Assembly (NCBI GenBank): GCA_964614375.1
Contig: CAZTLI010000086.1
Span: 1 to 14,665 of the forward strand
From: CAZTLI01 sp964614375
GTDB taxonomy: Bacteria > Chloroflexota > Anaerolineae > Aggregatilineales > Phototrophicaceae
Length of the DNA: 14,665 nucleotides
Direction: 5' to 3'
The notes beneath the pieces are model-generated. The model was not told the DNA's origin and ran no database searches. It was given only the letters and a program-made list of their open reading frames with translations. The position numbers and the translations under genes were made by a program. Of this stretch, positions 6,222 through 13,740 are shown piece by piece. How positions within the stretch are numbered: position 1 is the first letter of the stretch; each line of letters starts with the position of its first letter.

Positions 6222-7733
6222 CTACGATCCATCGGCATGGATTGCAAACGAGTCAAAATCGGCGGGGGCGCTGCCATAAACAACCATGCCAAAATAAACC
6301 CCGGTGAAGCTGCCCGCCACCTCCGACGATAGATAACGGGTGCGCGCGCTGGCGAGTGTGCCGCCCGTGCCGTCTTCACACCTGTACGCAAACGTATATT
6401 CCAGGTCGCTGGCATCTATCATCAACGTGACGACGCCATCCGGCAGCGGTTCTTTAGCGACAGTCGCAATCAACGAACCGATACGCTGGCGAACGACGAT
6501 GAATCGCTGGTCATTTTCGCGCGTCACATAAATTTCATGATGATGCGCTTCATTTTGAAAAATAGTCAAACCCGCTTCATCGCCGGGATTTTGCGGCTGG
6601 TAATCCAGCACAGCCCGCACTTCACACACAAAATGCCGCTGACGACGACCCACAAAGGCGGGCGCAGCAGCGTCATCCAGCGTATGCCCCGTCCCCACAA
6701 GCCGCAGCCAACCGGGACGTTCCGTGAGTGACCAGAACGACTCCGGCGGGTTACGAATAAAATTCCAGTCGAACCCCAGTGTCGGCTGGTCAAAGTGGTC
6801 GCGCGCAGGCGGTTGGTCTGGCTTGTGCAAGGGCAGCGTGTCGGCCTCGATTGTGAGTGGCGCGGGATTGCCCCCATTGATGACCAGCCAGCCCGCGTCG
6901 TCCCACGCTGCGGGCACGAGGATGGTTTCTCGACCCAGATGATGCGTCTGAAAATGATGGCGTGGACGAATGGCGAGGCACACAAGCCACCAGTGTCCAG
7001 CATGGTCTTGTACGAGGTCGGCGTGTCCGGTGGCCTGAAAGGGTTCGTCGGGCAAATTCATGTGTGTAAAAATGGGATTATGCGGGCAGGGTTCAAATGG
7101 CCCCCACAGCGACTTTGACCGCGCCAGCGTCACATGATGACCATACGCGGTGCCGCCCTCCGAAATCAACAGGTAATAGTACCCGCCGATGTGATAGATA
7201 TGCGGCGCTTCGGGATGCCGTCCACCCATGCCTGTCCAGATCATCGTCGGCTCTGTCAGGCATTTGCCCGTCTCAAGGTCAATTTCGGACTGATAAATTC
7301 CGGGTGGCGCGCCAGCAATGCCCGTACTCGTCAGGTAGATGCGTCCGTCATCCGCAAAAAACAGCGATGGGTCGATGCCCCCCTGTTCGAGCCATATTGG
7401 GTCAGACCATTCTCCGGCGATGTCATCCGCCCACACATAAAAGTTGCCGCCCCCGCCGACCAACGTCGTCACCATGTAAAAGCGTCCATCATAATAACGC
7501 AGCGTCGGCGCATAAATGCCCTCTGCCGAGCCGATGCCTTCGAGATTGAGTTGTGAACGGCGCGTCAGGCAGTGCCCGATTTGCGTCCAGTGGATGAGGT
7601 CGCGGCTGTGGAAGATGGGCACACCCGGAAAATAACAAAAAGTGCTCGTCACCAGATAATAATCTTCGCCCACACGACAGACACTGGGATCGGGGTATGT
7701 GCCGGGTAAAATTGGATTTTGATAGGTTGTCAT
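6222..7733 (-). CDS. Glycoside hydrolase family 43 (beta-xylosidase/alpha-L-arabinofuranosidase-like)
   Basis: 503 residues. It starts with the GH43 signature NPILPGTYPDPS, with the general-base Asp15. Asp121 in GGIDPSLFFADDG fits the pKa-modulating Asp, and Glu175 in GRHPEAPHIY fits the general acid; these match the Asp-Asp-Glu triad of the five-bladed beta-propeller. The propeller spans about 1-290, and a C-terminal beta-sandwich (about 310-500; DHFDQPTLGFDWNFIRNP onward) resembles the accessory domain of GH43 beta-xylosidases. No signal peptide, so it probably hydrolyses imported xylo- or arabino-oligosaccharides in the cytoplasm. No sugar transporter or other glycosidase is nearby. GAGG lies three bases before the ATG, a tight spacing, and TATAAA at 7770-7775 (minus strand) may be the -10. 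Exact substrate cannot be assigned. Confidence 0.93.
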   Translation of the reverse strand: MTTYQNPILPGTYPDPSVCRVGEDYYLVTSTFCYFPGVPIFHSRDLIHWTQIGHCLTRRSQLNLEGIGSAEGIYAPTLRYYDGRFYMVTTLVGGGGNFYVWADDIAGEWSDPIWLEQGGIDPSLFFADDGRIYLTSTGIAGAPPGIYQSEIDLETGKCLTEPTMIWTGMGGRHPEAPHIYHIGGYYYLLISEGGTAYGHHVTLARSKSLWGPFEPCPHNPIFTHMNLPDEPFQATGHADLVQDHAGHWWLVCLAIRPRHHFQTHHLGRETILVPAAWDDAGWLVINGGNPAPLTIEADTLPLHKPDQPPARDHFDQPTLGFDWNFIRNPPESFWSLTERPGWLRLVGTGHTLDDAAAPAFVGRRQRHFVCEVRAVLDYQPQNPGDEAGLTIFQNEAHHHEIYVTRENDQRFIVVRQRIGSLIATVAKEPLPDGVVTLMIDASDLEYTFAYRCEDGTGGTLASARTRYLSSEVAGSFTGVYFGMVVYGSAPADFDSFAIHADGS

Positions 7734-8056
7734 ACGCCTCTACGCTCACTGTGCTGTTGGTCACACCGCTTTATACACCCGCTAATCATACCGCCTGCGA
7801 CTGGATAGCGCACCCGATAATTCGCCCCAGTCTCCACCAGCAGTTCAGTCTAACGCACCGCCTGCTTGAGGGCTGCTGCTGTCATCGCCCCGGCTGCACA
7901 ACATCCGTCGCGCTGTTGTCCTCGATAGCGGCAGGGTAAATCCAAACGTCATCAGGTCAACGTACTGTTTTAGAGCATAATAGCCAACTCCATTGTACGA
8001 AGCTGGCTTTACTTTATACCCACCCTCTATTTGTGATTGATAGGAAGAGATAGTGC
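7734..8056. other. Gene-free divergent intergenic region
   Basis: 323 bases between the starts of the GH43 gene (minus) and the secreted-protein gene (plus). I see no convincing gene, RNA or large repeat. Likely promoter elements are TATAAA at 7770-7775 on the minus strand for GH43, and for the plus gene either CATAAT (7976-7981) or TTGTAC (7993-7998) with TATACC (8015-8020). None has a full consensus pair. Confidence 0.5.
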
Positions 8057-8692
8057 ATGTTAACGATACGCTGGATTATTGTAGTCAGCCTCATATTGGT
8101 GGGGGTGACCGCCCTCGCACAGGATGCGGCAGAAGATGATGCTTTACTGACGATCACCATCGCCACCGAACGCTGCAATCTTGTTTTAGTAGATGATAGC
8201 GCCGAAGCCGAAGCGACAGCCGAAGCCGAAGTCACGCCAGAGGCCGAAATCACGCCTGAACCCGAAGTCACGCCCGACCCGGACGCTGAACCGATGTCAG
8301 ATTATCCGGTCATCACCTTGGGCGACGAATGCGACACCGTGATTCCGCTGCTGCGTGTGCCGAATAATGGCACATTGTGGTTGGCGCTGGCGATGCCCGA
8401 TGAAGACGACTGGCAGCAGTTCGCAGTTCTGGAAAATGATGATTTTCCCCCGGCCTTAGATCGACGCGGGCGTTTTATTGGCTGCGCGATTCGGGCGCAG
8501 GGCGAACAGACCTGCCGAGTCCTGTGGACATACGATGATGTGACGTATCTGGTCGAAATCCCGGTCATTGTCGGTGATGCCTTCATCGCCCCCACAACTG
8601 TTCCTGCCACCGCAGTCCCAACCGAAGCGGACAATCCGCCGCCACCGCCGCCACCAGCACCGCCGCCGCCCGCAACCACACAAGAACCCTGA
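8057..8692 (+). CDS. Secreted protein with acidic Thr-Pro-Glu linker and polyproline tail
   Basis: 211 residues. A Sec signal peptide is clear: Arg5, hydrophobic 7-20, and cleavage site ALA-Q after residue 21. The mature protein has a short strand region with Cys40, then a low-complexity acidic linker (about 48-79) made of EAEATAEAE and TPEAE/TPEPEV/TPDPD units. A compact domain follows (about 80-175) with Cys92, Cys143 and Cys153. The tail is Thr/Pro-rich (180-191), then PPPPPPPAPPPP (194-205). There is no transmembrane anchor, lipobox or LPXTG-type sorting signal, so it is released or held by interactions. The family is unknown. AGGA (8042-8045) is 11 bases before the ATG, rather far. It ends 27 bp before the end of the convergent acyl-CoA gene, with no visible terminator between them. 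Confidence 0.82.
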   Translation: MLTIRWIIVVSLILVGVTALAQDAAEDDALLTITIATERCNLVLVDDSAEAEATAEAEVTPEAEITPEPEVTPDPDAEPMSDYPVITLGDECDTVIPLLRVPNNGTLWLALAMPDEDDWQQFAVLENDDFPPALDRRGRFIGCAIRAQGEQTCRVLWTYDDVTYLVEIPVIVGDAFIAPTTVPATAVPTEADNPPPPPPPAPPPPATTQEP

Positions 8693-8719
8693 TCTGCTGC
8701 GAGAGGTGAACAGGTCTAA

Positions 8720-9868
8720 TTACCCCTGCTGCACCACGCCCGCATCTATCAGGTCGTCAATCGCAGCGGGGGTATAACCAAACTCAGCTAATACGTCGCG
8801 GGTGTGCGCGCCATAACCGGGTATCGCCCCGCGTTCGATGTGCTCGCCCGTCATCCGCACCGGACTCCGCATCCAGGGCGTACCATCGTCATCCACACCC
8901 ATCATGCCACGCGCCTGTATGTGCGGGTCATTCGCCACGTCAATCGGGTCATTGACCAGCGCGAAACAGCAATCGACATCCCCCAACAGCGCATCCCATT
9001 CGGCGGCGGTTTTACCCGCGAACAGGTCTGTCAACGTCTGTTTGAGCAGGGGTTGTTTCTCTGGCGATTGATAGTCGCTGTCGGAATGTTCGGATAGGCC
9101 GACGGCGGTGCAGAAGTTGCTCCAGAATTTGGGTTCGAGCGCGCCCAGCGATACATAACGCCCATCTTTTGTGCCATAGACGTTATAACACGCCAATCCA
9201 CCGGTGAGCGCGCCCGGCTGCCGCAACGTCAGCGAGACGGCCTCCGCCCATGCCGCCAGCACAAACGGCAGCGCCGATTCTGACAGCGCGACATCGACAT
9301 GACTGCCCTCGCCCGATTTTTCTGCCTTGAGCAAGCCCGCCAGAATCCCCGCCACGCCGATATAGGCCGCGCCGATGTCCGCCACCTGTCCACCGGGAGG
9401 CTGCGGCGTCGGCATCCCACCCGTGAAGCCGCCAATCGACAGGTAATTCAGGTCGTGACCACTGCGCGCGACATAGGGGCCATCCGCACCCCAACCCGAT
9501 AGCGAGCAATAGACCAGTCTGCGATTAATCGCCCGCAGGTCATCATAACCACAACCGAAGCGCCCCATCACCTCAGGACGAAAGCCCTCCACCAGCACAT
9601 CCGCATCTTTCGCCAACTGCCTTAGGACATCCTGACCGCGCTCATCCTTGAGATTGAGGATGATGCTGCGTTTGTTGCGGTTGTTCATGCGGAAGAACAC
9701 GCCCTGCCCAGCGACCAGCGGCGGCATCCAGCGGGCATAATCGCCGCCGTTGGGGTCTTCCACTTTGATCACATCCGCGCCTAAATCCGCCAGCATCATC
9801 GTACACACGCCACCGGGCAGCAGGCGCGTCAAATCCAGCACGCGCACACCCGCAAGAGGTTGAGTCAT
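8720..9868 (-). CDS. Family III CoA-transferase (CaiB/BaiF), alpha-methylacyl-CoA racemase-like
   Basis: 382 residues, the usual length. It begins LAGVRVLDLTRLLPGGVCTMMLADLGADVIKVE, the standard family III start, with later VLVEGFRPEVMGRFG (91-105) and SLSGWGADGPY (122-132). SGHDLNYLSIGG (136-147) carries His138-Asp139, the GHD(I/L)NYL signature of alpha-methylacyl-CoA racemases, where CoA-transferases usually have GFD or similar. Asp164 in QVADIG fits the second racemase acid-base residue. It therefore more likely epimerises 2-methylacyl-CoA thioesters than swaps CoA between acids, though this is by motif only. AAAGG eight bases upstream supports the ATG at 9868. It lies 166 bp downstream of citrate synthase on the same strand, suggesting possible co-transcription and a role in acyl-CoA metabolism. 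Confidence 0.92.
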   Translation of the reverse strand: MTQPLAGVRVLDLTRLLPGGVCTMMLADLGADVIKVEDPNGGDYARWMPPLVAGQGVFFRMNNRNKRSIILNLKDERGQDVLRQLAKDADVLVEGFRPEVMGRFGCGYDDLRAINRRLVYCSLSGWGADGPYVARSGHDLNYLSIGGFTGGMPTPQPPGGQVADIGAAYIGVAGILAGLLKAEKSGEGSHVDVALSESALPFVLAAWAEAVSLTLRQPGALTGGLACYNVYGTKDGRYVSLGALEPKFWSNFCTAVGLSEHSDSDYQSPEKQPLLKQTLTDLFAGKTAAEWDALLGDVDCCFALVNDPIDVANDPHIQARGMMGVDDDGTPWMRSPVRMTGEHIERGAIPGYGAHTRDVLAEFGYTPAAIDDLIDAGVVQQG

Positions 9869-10034
9869 CGAATTGACCTTTATCTGTCACCGTATTGGCT
9901 GTGATTTAACCACGTTCGGCGCGCCTTCGCCACCGGAATCAAAAACCGGAGCATCGCATAGATACCCCGTGCTGCCAGACAAGGCCGCTTCAACGCCCTG
10001 TACAATGGGCTAAAAGCCTGTTGTCTGGTTTTGA

Positions 10035-11168
10035 TTATCGTTCTTCTATGGGCGTCCATGTGCGGTCTTTGACGCCGCTGTAGGCCGATTTGGGACGGAT
10101 GATGCGCCCGCCGTCGAGGTGTTCCATCGCGTGGGCTGTCCAACCCGCCACACGCCCGACCGCAAATGTCGGCGTGAACAGGTCACTGTCGAGTCCGATA
10201 CCGTGCAGCACCAGCGCCGTATAAAATTCGACGTTCGTCTGCAAATTGCGTCCGGGTTTGTATTCTTCCAGCAGGCGCAGCGCCGTCTGTTCAACCGCCA
10301 TCGCGAGATCGTATAACGCTTGACCTTCACCCGCGCTGAAGAAGCGGCGCGCCGCCGCACCGAGCACGTCGGCGCGCGGGTCACGGACTTTATAGACGCG
10401 ATGCCCGAAGCCCATCAAGCGTTCGCCTTTTTCCAGCCGGGCGCGAATCACCGCTTCAGCATTTTCGGCTTTGCCTATTTCAAAGACCATATCCAGCGCA
10501 GGTCCTGGCGCGCCCCCGTGCAGCGGCCCTTTGAGCGCACCAATCGCGCCGACGACTGCCGAAATCATATCTGAATGGGTGGAGATGATGACGCGGGCGG
10601 CGAAGGTCGAGGCATTGAAACCGTGATCGCTGACGGCATTAAGATAGGTTTCCAGCGCGCGAACACGCGCATCTGTGGGCGCTTCGCCATCAAACATATA
10701 CAGATAATTGGCGGCATGGCTCAGGTCATCGCGCGGGGCAATGGGTTCGTGACCATCACGCAGACGCCAATAGGCCGCGACAATCGTTGGAAACGCCGCG
10801 ACGGTTGTCAGGGCATCGCCTGCCAGACGGCCATCCGACGACAAACTGAGCGTTCCCGCAGCCATCCGCAGCGCATCCATCGCCGGGACACGCTGCTTCG
10901 CGGCAGCGCGCACCACATCCAGCGCAATCGGTGGCAGGGCGCGCCCTGCCGCCAACTGGCGTGAAAATTGCGCCAGTTCATCCACATCCGGCAGGTGGTC
11001 ATGCCATAGCAAATAGACCATCTCTTCATAGGTGGCGTGCGGGGCGATTTCTTCCAGCGGAAAACCAGCAATAATCAACTCGCCCGCCAGCCCATCGACA
11101 CTGCTCAGGCGCGTTTCGGCGGCAATCACGCCCTCCAATCCGGGTCGCAGCACGTTAGCCATTACCAT
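10035..11168 (-). CDS. Citrate synthase (citrate/2-methylcitrate synthase family)
   Basis: 377 residues, typical of the shorter type I-like bacterial form. It condenses acetyl-CoA (or propionyl-CoA in methylcitrate synthases) with oxaloacetate. Landmarks are DGLAGELIIAGFPLEEIA near the N-terminus, SDHGFNASTFAARV with His182, GPLHGGAPG with catalytic His217, MGFGHRVYKVRDPRA with His256, and FTPTFAVGRVAGWTAHAMEH near the end. At the third catalytic position, NVDFY in E. coli (Asp362), this protein has NVEFY with Glu314. GAGG seven bases before the ATG fits the start at 11168; an in-frame ATG follows at 11162. A near-consensus promoter and dyad elements lie just upstream. Whether the product is citrate or methylcitrate cannot be told; no prp genes are nearby. 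Confidence 0.95.
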   Translation of the reverse strand: MVMANVLRPGLEGVIAAETRLSSVDGLAGELIIAGFPLEEIAPHATYEEMVYLLWHDHLPDVDELAQFSRQLAAGRALPPIALDVVRAAAKQRVPAMDALRMAAGTLSLSSDGRLAGDALTTVAAFPTIVAAYWRLRDGHEPIAPRDDLSHAANYLYMFDGEAPTDARVRALETYLNAVSDHGFNASTFAARVIISTHSDMISAVVGAIGALKGPLHGGAPGPALDMVFEIGKAENAEAVIRARLEKGERLMGFGHRVYKVRDPRADVLGAAARRFFSAGEGQALYDLAMAVEQTALRLLEEYKPGRNLQTNVEFYTALVLHGIGLDSDLFTPTFAVGRVAGWTAHAMEHLDGGRIIRPKSAYSGVKDRTWTPIEER

Positions 11169-11210
11169 TGTTCTTCCTCACTTTTCATGTACTATCATCG
11201 ACATAATCTC

Positions 11211-11239
11211 AGTATCAAACATTGATTAAAACGTGTCAA
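11211..11239 (-). promoter_or_regulatory. Sigma70-type promoter of citrate synthase
   Basis: On the minus strand a perfect TTGACA (11239 to 11234) is followed after exactly 17 bp by GATACT (11216 to 11211; four of six matches to TATAAT). Transcription would start near 11204, giving a leader of about 36 nt to the citrate synthase ATG. Confidence 0.72.
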
Positions 11240-11260
11240 TATTGATTGAAAAATCAATAT
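11214..11260. promoter_or_regulatory. Cluster of ATCAA/TTGAT dyads over the citrate synthase promoter
   Basis: Three overlapping symmetric elements lie here: ATCAA-ACA-TTGAT (11214-11226) across the -10/spacer, palindrome TCAATATTGA (11236-11245) over the -35, and a perfect 9-bp inverted repeat ATATTGATT/AATCAATAT with loop GAAA (11239-11260) just upstream. The two TTGAT half-sites at 11222 and 11242 are 20 bp apart, about two helical turns. This looks like a multi-site operator for a dimeric regulator; the regulator is unknown. Confidence 0.5.
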
Positions 11261-11380
11261 ACATGCAGGGTGTTTGGCGATGCCATTTCCTCAGCGGCTA
11301 CCCATCTATCATTTAGCTGACGCTCAAGTACGCGCGGCATAATCACCCGCAATGTGTGATGTGACTGGGAGAATGCCATC

Positions 11381-12886
11381 ATGATGCGTCGTCTTCATCC
11401 GGTATTCGTGCTGCTGAGTTTGCTCGTGTTCGTCCTGCCCTCGATGGCACAGGACGCAACGCCACAATTTGTCCCGGTGACGTGCCCATTCATGGGGATA
11501 CGGGGCTATACATTGGAGTGTGGGTCGCTGCTGGTGCCACAAAATCGCGCCGACCCGGACAGCCTCGTCCTCAGTCTGGCGGTGGTCATCATCCGCAGTC
11601 CCAACCCCAATCCCGCGCCAGACCCGCTGGTGTATCTGGTGGGCGGCCCCGGCGGGAGTGTCGTCGGACGCGCGCCGGCCCTCATCGAAAGTCAATTCGC
11701 ACCGTTCCTCGAAACCCGCGATGTGATTCTGATGGATCAACGCGGCACGGGTTTGTCGTTCCCGGCCTTGATGTGCAATGAATTTGTGCAACTGTCGATG
11801 GATGCGCTGGATGAGGTACTGCCTGCTGATGACACGATCACCGCCGAAATCAATACCGTTCATGCCTGCCGGGATCGTCTGGCGGCGGGTGGTGTCGATT
11901 TTCCGGCTTATACCAGCGCTGCCAATGCCGCTGACTTCGAGGCGCTGCGGATTGCGCTCGATATTCCACAGTGGAATCTATACGGCGTGTCGTATGGCAC
12001 ACGGCTGGCCTTGACCATCATGCGCGATTATCCCGAAGGCGTCCGCAGTGTGATTATCGACTCGGTGTATCCGCCACAGGCCAATCTGTATGCTGAATAT
12101 ATGCCCAACTTCGTCCGCGCGCTGGATGTGCTGTTCGGCGGGTGCGCTGCCAATTCTGAATGCAATGCCGCCTATCCCCAGCTCGAAGACGTATTTTTCA
12201 CTGTGTATGACGAATTGAATGCCGAGCCGGTGTCCATGCGCTATCAGGCGGGCGGCGGTGTCTCCACCCTGTTGATTGATGGCAATCGCTTGCTGGATTT
12301 TGTGTTCAACTGGCTGTATGACGTGGAGACGATTACCGAAATCCCGCGCCTGATATATGAAGCGGCGGCGGGCGACTTCCGCGATGTCACACGTTACGGG
12401 CTGCTGACGGTGTTTGACCGTCAATTTATCGCGTGGGGGATGCACTATGCCGTCCAGTGCAGCGACGAGGTATCACTGACCACGCCCGATCTGTTTGAAA
12501 CCTTGCGCGACGACTATCCCCGCTTTGAGTCGTATTTAGCGACGGCAACGGTGTTTGGCGATGCGCTCTTTACGCTGTGCGAGGGCTTTAGTACACCCGC
12601 CGACCCCATCGAAAACGAACCTGTCGTCAGCAGCATCCCGACGCTGGTAATGGCAGGGGAATACGACCCGATTACGCCACCGCGTTGGGCGGTAGACGCC
12701 GCCGAGACGCTGGAAAATAGCTATATCTATGTCGTACCCGGTGTAGGACACGGCGCGATACGCTCGAATGCCTGTGCCGAGTCGATTGGGCTGGCCTTTC
12801 TGGATGCGCCCGATACCGAACCCGATTCGTCCTGTCTGGCGCAACAGGGCGCGCCCGATTTCACCATCAGCACCATCGCAAATTGA
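11381..12886 (+). CDS. Secreted alpha/beta hydrolase, tripeptidyl aminopeptidase-like (peptidase family S33)
   Basis: 501 residues. The signal peptide runs MMRR, hydrophobic 8-20, with a likely cut at SMA-QD after residue 23. The alpha/beta hydrolase core shows the oxyanion loop VYLVGGPGGS (84-93), DQRGTGLS (119-126), nucleophile elbow GVSYG with Ser204, acid Asp429 in AGEYDPITPP, and His457 in GVGHGA. The last two lie in a C-terminal region of TAP type. This fits exported proline- or tripeptidyl-aminopeptidases that cleave peptides outside the membrane, although related esterases share the fold. Ten cysteines in the mature part (35, 47, 132, 163, 255, 261, 360, 400, 465, 485) suit disulfides in an exported protein. 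GGGAG lies nine bases before ATG 11381; ATG 11384 is also possible. It is divergent from citrate synthase, and a strong terminator follows, so it is monocistronic. Confidence 0.92.
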   Translation: MMRRLHPVFVLLSLLVFVLPSMAQDATPQFVPVTCPFMGIRGYTLECGSLLVPQNRADPDSLVLSLAVVIIRSPNPNPAPDPLVYLVGGPGGSVVGRAPALIESQFAPFLETRDVILMDQRGTGLSFPALMCNEFVQLSMDALDEVLPADDTITAEINTVHACRDRLAAGGVDFPAYTSAANAADFEALRIALDIPQWNLYGVSYGTRLALTIMRDYPEGVRSVIIDSVYPPQANLYAEYMPNFVRALDVLFGGCAANSECNAAYPQLEDVFFTVYDELNAEPVSMRYQAGGGVSTLLIDGNRLLDFVFNWLYDVETITEIPRLIYEAAAGDFRDVTRYGLLTVFDRQFIAWGMHYAVQCSDEVSLTTPDLFETLRDDYPRFESYLATATVFGDALFTLCEGFSTPADPIENEPVVSSIPTLVMAGEYDPITPPRWAVDAAETLENSYIYVVPGVGHGAIRSNACAESIGLAFLDAPDTEPDSSCLAQQGAPDFTISTIAN

Positions 12887-12915
12887 CCCGTTGCAATCCC
12901 ATGCACACGACTCGC

Positions 12916-12947
12916 AGCAGCCATCTGATGAACAGGTGGCTGCTTTT
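12916..12947 (+). terminator. Rho-independent terminator of the alpha/beta hydrolase gene
   Basis: AGCAGCCATCTG (12916-12927) pairs with CAGGTGGCTGCT (12933-12944) over 12 positions with a single T-G wobble, around loop ATGAA. Four T (12944-12947) follow. It lies about 30 bases after the stop codon. Confidence 0.88.
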
Positions 12948-13148
12948 AATCTATTAGAGACCATCCAGCCCTATCCCGTGATAGTCATCCAGCGCGTCCA
13001 CTATCCCAATCGTTCGTCCTCCATCGCCATCTATCATCAGGATAACGGCATCATACTGAAACTTCTTCATTACACGTTGTGCGCGCTGCGCCTTTAGCAG
13101 TTCATTTTTGGGCTATGCCAGCGGCGACAGGCCAGCAGCCAACAGTTC

Positions 13149-13598
13149 TCACGCCAAGACTTTGTGCAGCAGGTTGAGCGTGCCGCCGCCGGGCGCGAAT
13201 TGAATGACATTGGCGGGCTGTTCGACCGCCGCATAGCCCAGCCGCTGGTAAAAGGTCGTGCGCGTCGAACGAACCCGGACTCGTATGCAGCCGCGTCGCC
13301 GGGCTTCGGACTCTACCACTTCGGTCAACAGGGCGTCCAATTCAGTCGTGTCGTAATGGGCATCGACCCACATCAGGCCGACGAGCAGTTCTTCGCCACG
13401 AATGACGGCGGATAATCCGGCGATGATTTCGTCGTCATGGTCATGCACGCTGATGTCGAGCGGGTCGCCGTCGGGTAAATGGTGAGATGCGCTGGCGTCG
13501 CCCCGTTCACGCGCTTTACGGCTTAGATATTTTCTATACAGGTCATCCGGCGCATCGGTGATGTGACACAGGTAGCCGCCGGGTAAAATACAATCCAT
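13149..13598 (-). CDS. Divergent GNAT-family N-acetyltransferase
   Basis: 149 residues, the usual size for a single GNAT domain. The beta-strand pair DEIIAGLSAVIRGEELLVGLMWVD (56-79), the helix ALLTEVVESEARRRGC (89-104), the strand IRVRVRSTR and FYQRLGYAAV (116-125) follow the GNAT order. The acetyl-CoA pyrophosphate loop (Q/R-x-x-G-x-G/A), expected between WVD and the helix, is replaced by HYDTTELD (81-88), with no glycine, so catalytic activity is doubtful or the cofactor is bound differently. The start at 13598 is forced: the frame is closed by TGA just upstream. AAGGA lies 11 bases before it, rather far. A different-frame ORF with a better ribosome site overlaps the start (see findings). 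The substrate is unknown. It lies 200 bp downstream of the MFS gene on the same strand. Confidence 0.8.
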   Translation of the reverse strand: MDCILPGGYLCHITDAPDDLYRKYLSRKARERGDASASHHLPDGDPLDISVHDHDDEIIAGLSAVIRGEELLVGLMWVDAHYDTTELDALLTEVVESEARRRGCIRVRVRSTRTTFYQRLGYAAVEQPANVIQFAPGGGTLNLLHKVLA

Positions 13599-13740
13599 GA
13601 TGGGATAGTTCCTTCGGGTTCAACAGGGTATCGACAGGTCTGTATTCGCGAAATCCGATAAGGTATCGTTGTGCCGGGTTTTGTCCCGGTGATGGTCTTG
13701 TGCTTGTGCATGTTTGATGTCCTTTCGTTGATAGATTGGG

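Noticed and set aside
8202..8285. GCCGAAGCC / GTCACGCC repeats considered as a microsatellite or regulatory array
   Set aside because: They are in frame and encode the acidic Glu/Ala/Thr-Pro linker of the secreted protein, so codon reuse explains them.
12768..13097. 109-codon plus-strand ORF downstream of the hydrolase
   Set aside because: It overlaps the end of the hydrolase gene in another frame and passes through the strong terminator at 12916-12947.
13671..13690. CCGGG-ttttgt-CCCGG hairpin as a terminator or riboswitch
   Set aside because: Only five base pairs and no T-run on either strand; too weak to call.
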